DNA from: a virus
Virus record (IMG/VR): IMGVR_UViG_3300021477_000013
Location: 1 to 44,023 of that record
Length of the DNA stretch: 44,023 bases
Direction: 5' to 3' (one strand)
In this document: positions 13,539-23,235 of the stretch, piece by piece
Numbering within the stretch: the first letter of the stretch is position 1
Layout: each line of letters opens with the position of its first letter
Notes under the pieces: generated by a model
What the model saw: the letters and a program-made list of their open reading frames with translations, nothing else
Database searches by the model: none
Told to the model about the DNA's origin: nothing
Position numbers and translations under genes: made by a program

Positions 13539-15737
13539 ATGTCTTACACGCAGCAAGCTGGCGGGGGCATGGAGCGCCTCTTCTATTCTTTTAAGGACTC
13601 CGGAACCGCCACACAATATGATCCCGCTGATCCGGAGTCGTATGCGCAATTCATCGATTCCCTCATCAACGATTGCAGGGATTACGAGAACTCTGTGCTC
13701 GCCAAATATCGCGACGAGGCGCAGAAGTTTTATTACGGAATGCTTCCGAGCATGGGGGGGCAGCCTCCTGAGGAGACTTCCAGCGTCCTTACGGACCCCA
13801 GCCTTACATTCGGCGATATTCTTGGCGGCGAATATGACACAAAGTCGCTGAACAAATCGACTTTTGTGTCCACCGATGTTCGCGACGCCGTTCTCCAGAT
13901 GCTGCCCTCTCTTGTTCGCATATTCGCTGCGTCGGAGAATGTTATAACGATTGTTCCGAGAACGCAGCAGGAGATTGCGACCGCCGAACAGGCGACAAAC
14001 TACGTAAATTATACGTTCTGGCAGGATAATCCAGGCTTTCTTATTCTATACGGTGCCTTCAAAGACGCGATGACGGTTAAGACAGGCTTCGTGAAATGGT
14101 GGACCGACGACAATGTTCAGACAGCTTATAAGACATTCGTCAACTGCAACCAAATGCAGATCCAACTTCTCCTGCAAGAGTCGCAAGGGTCGAGGGTGGT
14201 TCAAGCAGCCCCGGTGGATCAGCAGACTGGTCTCTTTCCTGAAGTGGTTATCGAGTATCAGATCAGCAAACCGGTAATTAAGGTCGCCGGGGTTCCTCCA
14301 GAGGAGATGCGCCTTGATCGATACGCGCGAAGTTTCTCTCGTTCCCGCATTATCGGGCACGAGCGTATTGTCTACATCGACGAATTGGTGTCAATGGGTT
14401 ATGACCGCGACTTATGCGCCAATTATATTCAAACGCAAGATATTCATAATTTTACAATGGAGGCCCAACTCCGCAATGAGGGTCGTGGAATGTCGACTCG
14501 TATTGGCGATGGAGTGATGTATGGAGAATGGTACATCTGGGTGGATAAGGATGGAACTGGGTCAACTCAGCTCCGATATATTTGCACGATGGGAGAGGAT
14601 CACGCAATCGTCAACGATGAGACAGCGAATCGAGCTAAGTTCGCCTGTTTTTCTGTTGATCCCATTTCTCACACTATTGTTGGCGATTCTATCGCCGATC
14701 TCACCCTCGATATCCAGCGCATCAAGACCAATATGTTCCGGGGTGTTCTTGATTCGCTAGCGGAATCGATTAACCCGAAGACCGTAGTCAACGAATTGAT
14801 GACGAATCTCGACGACGCGATGAACGATGATCTTGGGGCCATCATTCGCACGCGAGGCGATCCGAACACCGCCGTAGCCTATTCCCGTACTCCATTCGTT
14901 GGTCAGGACGCCCTTCCGGTGATCCAGATGCTCAACGAAGTGTTGCAGCGGCGGACAGGACTATCCGATGCGGCGAAGGGCCTTGATCCTAAAGCATTGC
15001 AATCGTCGACTATGATTGGCGTTGATGCAATCATTTCCGGAGCCCAAGAGCGTATCGAGTTGGTGGCGAGGGTTCTCGCGGAAACCGGCTTTAAGGATCT
15101 CTTCCAGGGTCTTTATAACGAGATATGTGAGAACCCGAACCCGCCGCGTATTCTTCGGGTCAACGGAACTTTTCAGCAATTCGATCCGAGCACCTTCGAC
15201 GCTACGATGGGCGTGGAGGTAAATCCGACCCTCGGCAAGGGCACCGACGTTACGCGGATGATGGCCCTTACACAGATTAAACAAGATCAGCAAACTCTCG
15301 TTAGTCAGATGGGCCTCAATAATCCTATCTGTGGTATTCCGGAAATGCTGAACACCGTTACTGATATGTTGGAGATGCTTAACATTAAAAATGTCAACAG
15401 GTATTTCAAGATGCCCGACCCGCAGACGCTGCAAGCGATGCAGTCTGCGCCGAAGGAACCCGATCCGATGACGGTCGCGTCCAAGGCTCAGTACGAGAAG
15501 GTTAAAGCCGACGCCGCCGCGAAGATTGGTCAGCAAGGCCTTGAAGCGCAGAAGAATAAGGCTACCGCCGAAATTCAGCAGGAGCAGCTGCTTCAGAAGA
15601 GCGGGTACGACAATAAGCGCATCGAGCTTGAGCGCCAGAAGATGGAACTCCAGAACCAGCAGGAATTGGAGAAGATGCAGATCGAGCGAGAGCGCATCGC
15701 GATGGAAGCTGCTAAGCCCCAAGGTGGGGGTAAATAA
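13539..15737 (+). CDS. portal protein (P22-size class)
   Basis: 732 residues, the size of P22-type portals. The first gene after the terminase block and before the scaffold-like gene, which is the usual portal position. Features include the early helical region with many acidic residues, a central core (PPEEMRLDRYARSFSRSRII near 250-270; DSIADLTLDIQRIKTNMFRG near 385-405) and a long charged coiled-coil C-terminus (from about residue 650). Portals form the dodecameric channel at the capsid vertex through which DNA is packaged and ejected. ATG 13539 follows the stop of the previous gene directly; the TAA overlaps the next ATG. Confidence 0.85.
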   Translation: MSYTQQAGGGMERLFYSFKDSGTATQYDPADPESYAQFIDSLINDCRDYENSVLAKYRDEAQKFYYGMLPSMGGQPPEETSSVLTDPSLTFGDILGGEYDTKSLNKSTFVSTDVRDAVLQMLPSLVRIFAASENVITIVPRTQQEIATAEQATNYVNYTFWQDNPGFLILYGAFKDAMTVKTGFVKWWTDDNVQTAYKTFVNCNQMQIQLLLQESQGSRVVQAAPVDQQTGLFPEVVIEYQISKPVIKVAGVPPEEMRLDRYARSFSRSRIIGHERIVYIDELVSMGYDRDLCANYIQTQDIHNFTMEAQLRNEGRGMSTRIGDGVMYGEWYIWVDKDGTGSTQLRYICTMGEDHAIVNDETANRAKFACFSVDPISHTIVGDSIADLTLDIQRIKTNMFRGVLDSLAESINPKTVVNELMTNLDDAMNDDLGAIIRTRGDPNTAVAYSRTPFVGQDALPVIQMLNEVLQRRTGLSDAAKGLDPKALQSSTMIGVDAIISGAQERIELVARVLAETGFKDLFQGLYNEICENPNPPRILRVNGTFQQFDPSTFDATMGVEVNPTLGKGTDVTRMMALTQIKQDQQTLVSQMGLNNPICGIPEMLNTVTDMLEMLNIKNVNRYFKMPDPQTLQAMQSAPKEPDPMTVASKAQYEKVKADAAAKIGQQGLEAQKNKATAEIQQEQLLQKSGYDNKRIELERQKMELQNQQELEKMQIERERIAMEAAKPQGGGK

Positions 15738-15994
15738 TGGATCGCAGTTCTGATTCGGAGGACATAAAGGAGCGCGCTCGCATATCCAAGGAATTGCTTG
15801 AGAACAAAGCATTCCAGTATGCTTTGATGAAACTACGTAAGCAGTGGTTCCAGGAACTCATGGACAACGGGGCGGGGGACTTGACAGGTGCCCGCCTGTG
15901 TGCTAGGATAAACGCGCTGGAAGCCCTTGCTACTGAACTTGCTGTTCAGATAAATGACTACAAAATGATGGCAAGAAATGCCCGAGGGAATTGA
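15737..15994 (+). CDS. small helical protein between portal and scaffold
   Basis: 85 residues, highly helical and charged (ERARISKELLENKAFQYALM, then ARINALEALATELAVQINDY). Starts TAATGG with the portal stop and overlaps the scaffold start by 17 bases. It contains a promoter within its reading frame (15881-15909). Probably a head assembly accessory; function unknown. Confidence 0.65.
   Translation: MDRSSDSEDIKERARISKELLENKAFQYALMKLRKQWFQELMDNGAGDLTGARLCARINALEALATELAVQINDYKMMARNARGN
15881..15909 (+). promoter_or_regulatory. internal sigma70-type promoter ahead of the scaffold/capsid genes
   Basis: -35 TTGACA (15881-15886), 17-bp spacer ending TGC, -10 TAGGAT (15904-15909), inside the coding sequence of the preceding small gene. 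It would boost scaffold and capsid mRNA. Confidence 0.8.
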
Positions 15995-17234
15995 TCAAGC
16001 TGCCAATGCTTTCCGTGACGCGGTAGGAGGCCCCGAACGGGTTCCTGCGCGGGATACGTCTGGTCGATTCCGCGAGAATACGCCTCGTCCTGAGTCTTTA
16101 TTTGCTGAGCGCCAAACTGAAGGCGACGCGTTTGGCGATACCCGCGATGGCGGGGAGGACGTAAGGCGGCGTCGCCAGGAAGCGAGAGCAAATGGTGACC
16201 CGTTCGAAGATGGAGCCCCTGCCACACGATCCCGCAAAACGACCTCCCAAGCTGAAAGGCAGGGTCGCCAACGTAATGAATCCGACGGCGAGGGACGCGT
16301 CAATGCCCCCGCCGACGAAAGACACGAAACCTTCGGGGATGAGCGGCGGGAAGAACAAGGTGACGACGAGTCCGAGTCACAAGATCAAGGGGCTCTATCA
16401 GACGACGACGAGCAGACCGACGACGAGCGGGAGTTGCCCGACGGGGACGCCGGCGAAGACGCCGAAGGCGAAGGCGGGGAGGGGTCTGACCAGAGGTATG
16501 AGGTAACTGTTGACGGGAAACCGATGGAGGTTACCCTAAAGCAGGCGCTCGAAGGTTACATCCGCACAGAAACTTTCCACCAGCGGATGAATAAAGTAAA
16601 CGAAGCTTCTCAAACAGTCATGGCCGAGGCACAGCGTGTTGCGCAGGTCCGTGACCACTACATCAATCAGAACGCAGCGCTGGAGCAGGAGATCATGACG
16701 CTCCTTCCGCAGCAACCTGATTGGGAAGCGGAGTTCCAGAGAGATCCGAAATCCGCCTATTCGTTGAGGAAACAATACGAGGCGGTGGACCAGAAGCTGC
16801 AAGCACTCCGACAGGCAAGAGGCGCGGCGATGCAAGAGAGGGCCGCAGAACAGGCCCGATCTACGGAAACCTACGCGAAGGATCAATTCGCTAGGTTCGT
16901 CATGGACAATAAGATCCCTGACGAAGGTGCTCTCCGAAAAGAACTCAACTCAATGCGGCGAACCGCAATGACGGCGGGTTTCTCGGAACAAGAGGTCGCG
17001 ACCGTTTACGATGCGCGGATGCTCAGTGTTTTGAGGAAGGCGAGCAAATATGACCGGTTGATGGCGGCAAAACCCAGAGCGGTCGTCCCCGGTAAAGGCA
17101 GAGCGTTGACACCCGGTTCCGCACCCCGAATAGGGAACGCGGGACGTCGGAATATCGACGAAGCCCAGAGCCGATTGGCTAAATCAGGTCGCATTGATGA
17201 CGCGGCCTCGGTCTTCGAGAAGATAATCCGATGA
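15978..17234 (+). CDS. scaffold-like head assembly protein
   Basis: 418 residues directly before the capsid gene. The first about 170 are strongly charged, Glu/Asp/Arg-rich and probably disordered. A short folded motif (YEVTVDGKPMEVTLKQALEG, about 174-193) follows, then a long helical region (about 200-340) and a basic C-terminus. This acidic-then-helical build and the position fit phage scaffolding proteins, which direct capsid assembly and then leave or are degraded. No protease gene is seen nearby. Start ATG 15978 is in the end of the preceding gene. Confidence 0.75.
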   Translation: MPEGIDQAANAFRDAVGGPERVPARDTSGRFRENTPRPESLFAERQTEGDAFGDTRDGGEDVRRRRQEARANGDPFEDGAPATRSRKTTSQAERQGRQRNESDGEGRVNAPADERHETFGDERREEQGDDESESQDQGALSDDDEQTDDERELPDGDAGEDAEGEGGEGSDQRYEVTVDGKPMEVTLKQALEGYIRTETFHQRMNKVNEASQTVMAEAQRVAQVRDHYINQNAALEQEIMTLLPQQPDWEAEFQRDPKSAYSLRKQYEAVDQKLQALRQARGAAMQERAAEQARSTETYAKDQFARFVMDNKIPDEGALRKELNSMRRTAMTAGFSEQEVATVYDARMLSVLRKASKYDRLMAAKPRAVVPGKGRALTPGSAPRIGNAGRRNIDEAQSRLAKSGRIDDAASVFEKIIR

Positions 17235-17243
17235 GGGATCAAC

Positions 17244-18227
17244 ATGGCCAAAGTAACCAACGCCTTTACTACGTATCAGGCTACGGCGAACCGCGAAGAT
17301 TTGTCGAACGCCATTTACAACATCGATCCGTTCGACACGCCTGTTATGTCTGCGATTCGGCGCAGGAACGTTAAGAACCGAATATTCGACTGGCAAACCG
17401 AACATCTTCCGCTAGTCAACGCCGCTAACGCCCAGGTCGAAGGTTTTCAACTTTCTCCTTCCGTTGGGACGCCGACTGTCCGCGTCAATAACTGCACGCA
17501 GATTTCGGAACGCGATGCCACCGTGTCAGGGACTCAGGAGGAGTCGGACGCGGCGGGCAAGGGCTCCGAAATGGCCCACCAGATGGCAATGGCTGCCAAG
17601 GTCCTCAAGTCGGACATGGAAGTTATGATGTGCTCGCGGCAAGCGCGCAACGACGGGTCGGACGCGACCACGCCTGTTCCGCGCATCACCGAAGGCATCT
17701 CTCACTGGTTGGCGCGAGCGATTGACAAGAACAGCAATCCCGCCGCTGCGATTGCGCCGGGAACTTCGGTCACTGGTTTGCCGGTCTTGCAGACGGACCC
17801 ATTTGTGGCTCCGGCTACTCCGGTTCAGCTGACCGAGGAGATGCTGAACGACGCGATGCAGCAAGCATACACCAACGGTGCGTCGCCCACGATGTGGATT
17901 CTGCCGCCGGGGCCGAAGCGGACGGCTTCGACCTTTGTTGGCCGCTCCACCACCCAAGTCTTGGTCGGGAAGACCGAGGTTGTGTCGACCGTCGATATAT
18001 TCGCGACGGATTTCGGCAGAGTGAAGTCGCTCCCGTCTCGTTGGGTTGCGCCGGATATCGGCCTCCTCATTGACCCGGATTACGCGGCAGTTGCATTCTT
18101 CCGTGCGTTCCGCCAGTACCTGATGGCCCGCATCGGTGATGCGGAAAACCGAATGATTGTCGTGGAGTGGGGCGTCGAAATGCGCAACTCTCTCGCGCAT
18201 ATTCTGTTCAATGGTATCACGGCGTAA
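17244..18227 (+). CDS. major capsid protein, SU10/DUF5309-like
   Basis: 327 residues, beginning MAKVTNAFTTYQATANREDL, with IDPFDTPVMSAIRR and the DWQTEHL pattern at residues 50-56 that I associate with DUF5309 (SU10-type) capsid proteins of HK97 fold. It would form the icosahedral shell. ATG 17244 follows GAGGGATC. Strong codon bias and the promoter upstream fit high expression. The next gene starts 12 bases downstream. Confidence 0.88.
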   Translation: MAKVTNAFTTYQATANREDLSNAIYNIDPFDTPVMSAIRRRNVKNRIFDWQTEHLPLVNAANAQVEGFQLSPSVGTPTVRVNNCTQISERDATVSGTQEESDAAGKGSEMAHQMAMAAKVLKSDMEVMMCSRQARNDGSDATTPVPRITEGISHWLARAIDKNSNPAAAIAPGTSVTGLPVLQTDPFVAPATPVQLTEEMLNDAMQQAYTNGASPTMWILPPGPKRTASTFVGRSTTQVLVGKTEVVSTVDIFATDFGRVKSLPSRWVAPDIGLLIDPDYAAVAFFRAFRQYLMARIGDAENRMIVVEWGVEMRNSLAHILFNGITA

Positions 18228-18239
18228 AAGGACAAGGAC

Positions 18240-18536
18240 GTGGAGCGGAAGTCAGTCATCAAGGACGAGGATGGTATTCGTCGTACCTTGATGACTGATT
18301 CCGAAGACCCTGCTCGGTTCCATGTTATTACTGAGCAGAATGTTGATGAAATACTTGAAAGCATTAAGCGCGATACGGAGAATCACCGGGAGCGCACAAC
18401 CAATAAATTGCTCGCTCGCATCCCAATGACCGTCTACGAGACGGCAATAGCACAGGGATGGGACGAGGGCGATTGGAAGCGTTATCTCAATTCGAGTGAC
18501 GCTGCCCCGTTTAGGATCTGGAAGGGACGGGTCTGA
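18240..18536 (+). CDS. hypothetical protein, 98 residues, GTG start
   Basis: Starts at GTG 18240 behind AAGGAC. Charged, mostly helical (DEILESIKRDTENHRERTTN) with a C-terminal EGDWKRYLNSSDAAPFRIWK motif of a kind often seen in small phage head genes. The stop overlaps the endolysin start (TGATG). A head completion or decoration role is inferred from position only. Confidence 0.7.
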   Translation: MERKSVIKDEDGIRRTLMTDSEDPARFHVITEQNVDEILESIKRDTENHRERTTNKLLARIPMTVYETAIAQGWDEGDWKRYLNSSDAAPFRIWKGRV

Positions 18537-19201
18537 TGCCTTATGACCGTAAACATTTTTTCGATACAGTTCGCAAAGATCTATTTAAGGGCACATTGAC
18601 TCAATCTCAGGTAGACGGCATGAATTATCTGCTTGAGGTGTGGGAGCAGCATTTCGAGGTTAACAATCCGAACGATGGGACGATGTGGCTCGCCTATGCG
18701 CTGGCGACATTTTACCACGAAACTGCTTATACTATGCAGCCGATTGAAGAATACGGCAAAGGTTCGGGCAAGAGTTACGGCAAGCCTGCAGGTCCACATG
18801 GTCAGTGCTATTATGGGCGCGGCCATGTTCAGCTAACCTGGGAAGAGAACTATAAAAATGGCCAAAAATATCTCAAGGAGCGTTACGGCGTTGATGCAAA
18901 TATCCACCCCGAGGCCCATAAGATGCTACATCCGCAGACATCGGCGTTGGTCTCTTATGACGGTATGATCCACGGTTGGTTCACTGGCGTCGGTTTGCCG
19001 AAATACCTATCTAAATCTAAGGGGATCGAGGATCCAGTCAACGCTCGTCGAATCGTCAATGGTACTGATAAGGCTAGTACGATTGCGGAGTATTATTGGA
19101 AATTCAAGAACGCTCTTAAACAGATTCCGGCCGCCGCCCTGATGGTGGAGGCCGAGCTTCCAGGCCTTCCTGCTGGTGCTGCTATGCCGGAGCCGAGCTG
19201 A
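18536..19201 (+). CDS. endolysin, glycoside hydrolase family 19 (chitinase-like)
   Basis: 221 residues. GH19 hallmarks: AYALATFYHETAYTMQPIEE with Glu62 and Glu71 or Glu72 as the likely acid/base residues, then YYGRGHVQLTWEENY (92-106). Such phage enzymes cut the peptidoglycan glycan strand to release progeny. There is no signal peptide, so it needs a holin; a membrane protein follows at once. The ATG overlaps the upstream stop. Confidence 0.9.
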   Translation: MPYDRKHFFDTVRKDLFKGTLTQSQVDGMNYLLEVWEQHFEVNNPNDGTMWLAYALATFYHETAYTMQPIEEYGKGSGKSYGKPAGPHGQCYYGRGHVQLTWEENYKNGQKYLKERYGVDANIHPEAHKMLHPQTSALVSYDGMIHGWFTGVGLPKYLSKSKGIEDPVNARRIVNGTDKASTIAEYYWKFKNALKQIPAAALMVEAELPGLPAGAAMPEPS

Positions 19202-19204
19202 TGA

Positions 19205-19519
19205 ATGGCCGCGTCGGATCTTGTTATTCCACCGCCGAGCCCGAAGTTGCTCGACTATCCGGCGTCGGTCGGGTTGGCGATCGCTGTTGCACTAACCATT
19301 ATTCTAATAATTGTCGCCAACAAGTTCGACAAGACTGGCGGCACCCTTACTATTTCGTTGCTCGTGATTCTAGCATTTCTAGGTCTCGTAACTTTCTGCG
19401 CGCTTTTTACCATTCCCACCGACGAAATCACCTCAGGCGCTATTGGCGGTTTAGTAGCCGCATTCGGCGCGGTGGTGGCGTTTTGGCTCAGTCGAACTCC
19501 CCCGAGGCCGCCTGAATGA
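19205..19519 (+). CDS. holin candidate, three transmembrane spans
   Basis: 104 residues with three hydrophobic helices (about 21-40, 48-68 and 76-95) and a Pro/Arg C-terminal tail (RTPPRPPE). Size, three-span topology and position immediately after the endolysin suggest a class I holin that permeabilises the inner membrane at lysis. The ATG at 19205 was chosen over a frame starting at 19201 that lacks membrane character. The last codons overlap the next tiny gene (ATGA). Confidence 0.7.
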   Translation: MAASDLVIPPPSPKLLDYPASVGLAIAVALTIILIIVANKFDKTGGTLTISLLVILAFLGLVTFCALFTIPTDEITSGAIGGLVAAFGAVVAFWLSRTPPRPPE

Positions 19520-19578
19520 GCCCGCTTGCTCTCGTTTTCGTTATTGTTCTTATCCTCTGGACAATGGGGCGAATGTGA
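19516..19578 (+). CDS. 20-residue membrane peptide coupled to the holin and adaptor genes
   Basis: ATG 19516 overlaps the holin stop as ATGA, and its TGA (19576-19578) overlaps the next GTG start. The product begins MSPLALVFVIVLILW and is a single transmembrane helix with a short basic end. Overlap at both ends makes translation likely. It could modulate the holin, as small lysis peptides do elsewhere; that is inference. Confidence 0.5.
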   Translation: MSPLALVFVIVLILWTMGRM

Positions 19579-20255
19579 CTGATTTTTCGAATTTTTGCGG
19601 CATCATTGCTGAGTGGGCTAATCGGCAAGATTGGTCGATCAACTTGGTGACACAATTTGTTAGGGACGCGGAGCAGAAATTTAACCAAGATTTGCGCGTC
19701 GATCGAATGATTAGCACTAATGATGCGCTCATCGCTTCGTGCTGCGCACCGCTTCCTCATGATTGGTTAGAGATGGATTTATTGCTAGTAGATCGCAATG
19801 TGCCATCGGCATCTTCTAATGGTTGCTGCGGCAGCAACGGATGGGTGCCGATGCGTTATACGCAACGCGATGAATTTTTTCGTTCAACTAATACAATTTC
19901 GTCTAGTTGGGGATATGCGTCTTCGTTGTTTGGTAGATATACGTTAGAAGGTCGCCAAATTTATTTTGGCGGTATTCCTGACGAGATTAATGGACGAAAA
20001 TTTAGGATGAATTATTATGCCGAGGTACCGATATTTTCTGATACCCAGGATAGCTGGATATATACGAAATATCCTAGTCTTTATCGCTATGCTGCGCTTG
20101 CTAATTCTGATTTGCATGCAGTTGGCGAAGAGGACAAGGCTGCCATGCTTAAGCAGGTAGTAGACGAAATGATAACAAAGCTTAACAACGCCCATACAAG
20201 AGCCAAAACTTCTGGGTCAATGTTAACACGTACGCGCAAGCATTCTTTCGGTTAG
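19575..20255 (+). CDS. head-tail adaptor protein (SU10 adaptor-like)
   Basis: 226 residues with a helical N-terminus (EWANRQDWSINLVTQFVRDA), the typical opening of podovirus adaptor proteins, a beta-rich centre (about 60-150) and a helical C-terminus. It would bind the portal ring and connect it to the tail. GTG 19575 overlaps the tiny upstream gene. The sequence is more AT-rich than its neighbours. The exact adaptor subclass (P22 gp4-like or SU10-like) cannot be decided by eye. Confidence 0.72.
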   Translation: MTDFSNFCGIIAEWANRQDWSINLVTQFVRDAEQKFNQDLRVDRMISTNDALIASCCAPLPHDWLEMDLLLVDRNVPSASSNGCCGSNGWVPMRYTQRDEFFRSTNTISSSWGYASSLFGRYTLEGRQIYFGGIPDEINGRKFRMNYYAEVPIFSDTQDSWIYTKYPSLYRYAALANSDLHAVGEEDKAAMLKQVVDEMITKLNNAHTRAKTSGSMLTRTRKHSFG

Positions 20256-20264
20256 GAGAATTCG

Positions 20265-20633
20265 ATGGCTGGCCTATCTTCCATTGGCGAAGCGGACGTT
20301 CTGGTCCCGCTCACCGACAACGTGTTCGTGTCGCTGCACCTCGCGGACCCCGGCGACACTGGGGCGAATGAGGTCGTTGGCGGTGGTTATGTGCGCCAGG
20401 GGCCGATTGCCTTCGCCAGCAGCGGCTTTAACCCAACGGTGGCGGCCAATACAACGATCATGACCTTTCCCCAGGCGAGCGCCAATTACGGCACGGTCCT
20501 TTTCTTCGGCCTGTGGACGGCGCTGAGCGGGGGTAGCTTTCTCGGCTCTGGCGCGGTCGCCATCCCGATCCCGATCAATGCTGGCGACAGTGCGCGGTTT
20601 TACGCCAACACGCTGACGATTACGGTCGACTGA
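20265..20633 (+). CDS. small beta-rich tail/fibre-associated protein
   Basis: 122 residues. It contains the pattern VSLHLADPGDTGANEVVGGG, followed by YVRQG, FGLWTALSGGSFLGSG and a final LTITVD strand. This pattern is common in small phage proteins encoded next to tail fibres. ATG 20265 follows AGGAG. Probably a tail-tip or fibre-attachment protein. GC content rises from here through about 23.3 kb, suggesting a recombining host-range cassette. Confidence 0.65.
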   Translation: MAGLSSIGEADVLVPLTDNVFVSLHLADPGDTGANEVVGGGYVRQGPIAFASSGFNPTVAANTTIMTFPQASANYGTVLFFGLWTALSGGSFLGSGAVAIPIPINAGDSARFYANTLTITVD

Positions 20634-20634
20634 G

Positions 20635-21468
20635 ATGACAGCCGCGCTGCTGGACGCTCCTGGGGTCACCACTCAGTACAATTGGTTCACGGATATCGGC
20701 GGCGCGGTCGATCCGAATTCGCTCAGTTCTGTGCAGCTACCTGCGTCATACGGCGCAAATCCTTACAACACTGGGATGATCTGGTTCACTTTGCAGCCCG
20801 GCATCGAAAGGGCCGTAACCCTTAATCAGTTGGGCATTATGGGCGGCCCTCTGGTCCATGCGAATGGTCAGCCTAATGTTGGTGGCGTTGTGACGCTCGC
20901 CCTTATGCAGGGTTTCGCAGCCCCATCTGGTTATTTGTACAGTCAAATTGCGACGACCAGCGTTGATCTGACCGATTGGGTTCCGGGTCAGTTTTATTGG
21001 AGCGATCCGCTCCCTAATCCAATCACTCTCCCAAGTTACCAAGGCGCGATACAATACTATTATTATATCTCGGCCATCTGCTCAGTTCCTTATTCAGTGT
21101 ATACCGCGCGTCCTTGTACGCTGCGTTATGGCACGACGTGGGGGAGTGTTGCGTATCGACCCGGCTTCGGTGAAATTCCAGCCTCTACCAACAATCATTT
21201 ATGCTTAGGCGGCCCCGTCGATGTTACTCTCAACAACTACGTAGATCTCAGCACAGGCTCCATCGCGCCGACTTTTGCTCTCTCGGGCGCGCCGCAGCGA
21301 ATGGGCGGCTTGGAAGCGCCGCTCGTTCCGCAGATCGAGTTAAAGGGCCGGTTTGGGCGCGCAGGCGTGTTCGAGGGCGACAATAACATGATCGGCGGCA
21401 AGTTCGTTTTGAGCGCCTCCATAGCTGGGGGTCCGCTGTGGAAACCGGCACGGCTCTGCACGGGGTGA
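20635..21468 (+). CDS. tail protein of unknown function
   Basis: 277 residues, beta-rich with many Pro, Gly, Ser and aromatic residues (YYYYISAICSVPYSVYTARP). Located between two fibre-region genes and tightly spaced on both sides. Probably a structural fibre-base or appendage protein; not recognised. Confidence 0.65.
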   Translation: MTAALLDAPGVTTQYNWFTDIGGAVDPNSLSSVQLPASYGANPYNTGMIWFTLQPGIERAVTLNQLGIMGGPLVHANGQPNVGGVVTLALMQGFAAPSGYLYSQIATTSVDLTDWVPGQFYWSDPLPNPITLPSYQGAIQYYYYISAICSVPYSVYTARPCTLRYGTTWGSVAYRPGFGEIPASTNNHLCLGGPVDVTLNNYVDLSTGSIAPTFALSGAPQRMGGLEAPLVPQIELKGRFGRAGVFEGDNNMIGGKFVLSASIAGGPLWKPARLCTG

Positions 21469-21471
21469 GAT

Positions 21472-23232
21472 ATGTGCGCTGACACGACCACCGCGAATTA
21501 TGGCTGGATCAAGCCTGAAGTCGGCGCGTCGCCGTCGGTCTGGGGCGCAAAGCTCAATGCTGACCTCGACGCCATCGACACTCAGGTCGCCACTGTCGCC
21601 TCTCAGACTGGCGGCCTTGCCGACGCTCCGGCTGACGGCAACCTCTATGGGCGCGAGAACAACGCTTGGTCGCCGGTGCCGCCGCCGACCGGCGTTCCCG
21701 AAGCGCCGACCAATGGGCAGGTATTCGGCCGTCTCAATGCCCAATGGGTGCAGATCCCGCCGAGCCCGCTGACCGACGCTCCGACCGATGGGCAGGTTTA
21801 TGGGCGGCAGACCGGGAATTGGGTAGCGGTAGGAGCAAGCGCCGGGGGCGGCATTCCCGAAGCTCCCAACAATGGCGTGTCCTACGTCCGCAATAGCGAG
21901 ACGTGGCTCCCGGCCGCCTATCTGCCGCTGACAGGCGGCTCGATCAGCGGCGTCCTGACTGTCCAGGGCTCCAATTCGATGGTGCTGAATGCCGCGGGCG
22001 GCAATCAACGTTCGATCCTCGGCATGACGTCGAATATCGCTCGTTGGGTGTTGACGCTGGGCGACGGCACAACGGAGGGATTGAACAACACTGGCTCAAA
22101 TTTCTCTCTCACTGCCTATTCGACGACCGGCGCGTTTCTCGGCAATTGGCTGACCATCTCGCGCGCGACCGGGGCGACGACGCTCGCCGGTCCGGTCACC
22201 GCTAACGCCGGACTGGCGGTCAACGGTTTGTTGGCGGTCTCCAACGCTGGCAACTTGTACGTTCCTGGCGGGACTGCAGGACAATTTCTCCAGACTAACG
22301 GCGCGGGCGTTCTCAGCTGGCAGACGCCGCCTGGGGCGGGCGGCGGCATTGGCGATGCGCCCAATGACGGGACTATGTACGCCCGCATCAGCGCCGGGTG
22401 GGAGCACATCCTTTCCACGGACATCGCTGATTGGGCGACAGCCTTGTCGGGCTATTACCCGACCACTAATCCAGCTGGCTATCAGACGGCGGCGCAGGTC
22501 GCGACTGCGCTTGAACCCTATGCGATGTTCTCCGAGCTTCCGAACGCCTCGACCACCACGCCAGTCATGAACGGCGCGGCGGCGGTCGGTACTGGAACGA
22601 CATGGGCGCGGGCCGACCACGTTCATCCGACCGACACCTCGCTCTATGCGGCCAGCAATCCGGCGGGTTACCAAACTGCGGCGCAAGTCACGGCGGCTCT
22701 TCCAGCGGCTTCGACCACCACGCCATTAGTGGACGGCACAGCGGCGGTTGGCATTTCAACGACTTATGCAAGGGCCGATCACGTCCATCCCGCCGGAGCT
22801 AGCGCTGGCACAAAGTGGACGCAGATTGCGACCCAAAACGTCACGGCGGTGCCCAACATTAATTTCACCAATATACCGCAGATTTATAGCGATCTGTTGA
22901 TTATAGGGCAAAGCATAACCCTAGGCTCCGGATCACTATATATGCTGGTATCAACGAACAACGGCACGGCTTATGGTGGTAATGCTATATTAGCCGGCGC
23001 TGGCACATTCCCATTTAATTTTGCTGCGATTTTTCATGGCTATTCTTTGGGCATTGGTTACGTCTTTTCTCATACTTATAATGGCGCTCTTCCAGCTAGT
23101 CCTAACGTCGTAGCGGCGGCAAGCCCGAACCAGTCGATCACTGTCCATACTGGAGGATGCAACGCTTTACGTTTCCAGCCGCCAAGCGGAAATTTCACGG
23201 CGGGCGGTTCTATAACAATCTACGGCAGGTGA
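21472..23232 (+). CDS. tail fibre with repeated 16-residue motifs
   Basis: 586 residues. The N-terminus ([20 protein letters not shown]) is a known opening of phage fibre-like proteins. Five copies of a [D/E]AP-x-[N/D]G...[Y/F]x-R...W motif lie at about residues 50-144 and 296-314. Two ARADHVHP motifs with [11 protein letters not shown] linkers lie at about 378-442. The C-terminal about 130 residues are beta-rich and probably the receptor-binding tip. It is expected to form a trimeric fibre that recognises the host surface. Confidence 0.8.
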   Translation: MCADTTTANYGWIKPEVGASPSVWGAKLNADLDAIDTQVATVASQTGGLADAPADGNLYGRENNAWSPVPPPTGVPEAPTNGQVFGRLNAQWVQIPPSPLTDAPTDGQVYGRQTGNWVAVGASAGGGIPEAPNNGVSYVRNSETWLPAAYLPLTGGSISGVLTVQGSNSMVLNAAGGNQRSILGMTSNIARWVLTLGDGTTEGLNNTGSNFSLTAYSTTGAFLGNWLTISRATGATTLAGPVTANAGLAVNGLLAVSNAGNLYVPGGTAGQFLQTNGAGVLSWQTPPGAGGGIGDAPNDGTMYARISAGWEHILSTDIADWATALSGYYPTTNPAGYQTAAQVATALEPYAMFSELPNASTTTPVMNGAAAVGTGTTWARADHVHPTDTSLYAASNPAGYQTAAQVTAALPAASTTTPLVDGTAAVGISTTYARADHVHPAGASAGTKWTQIATQNVTAVPNINFTNIPQIYSDLLIIGQSITLGSGSLYMLVSTNNGTAYGGNAILAGAGTFPFNFAAIFHGYSLGIGYVFSHTYNGALPASPNVVAAASPNQSITVHTGGCNALRFQPPSGNFTAGGSITIYGR

Positions 23233-23235
23233 AGG

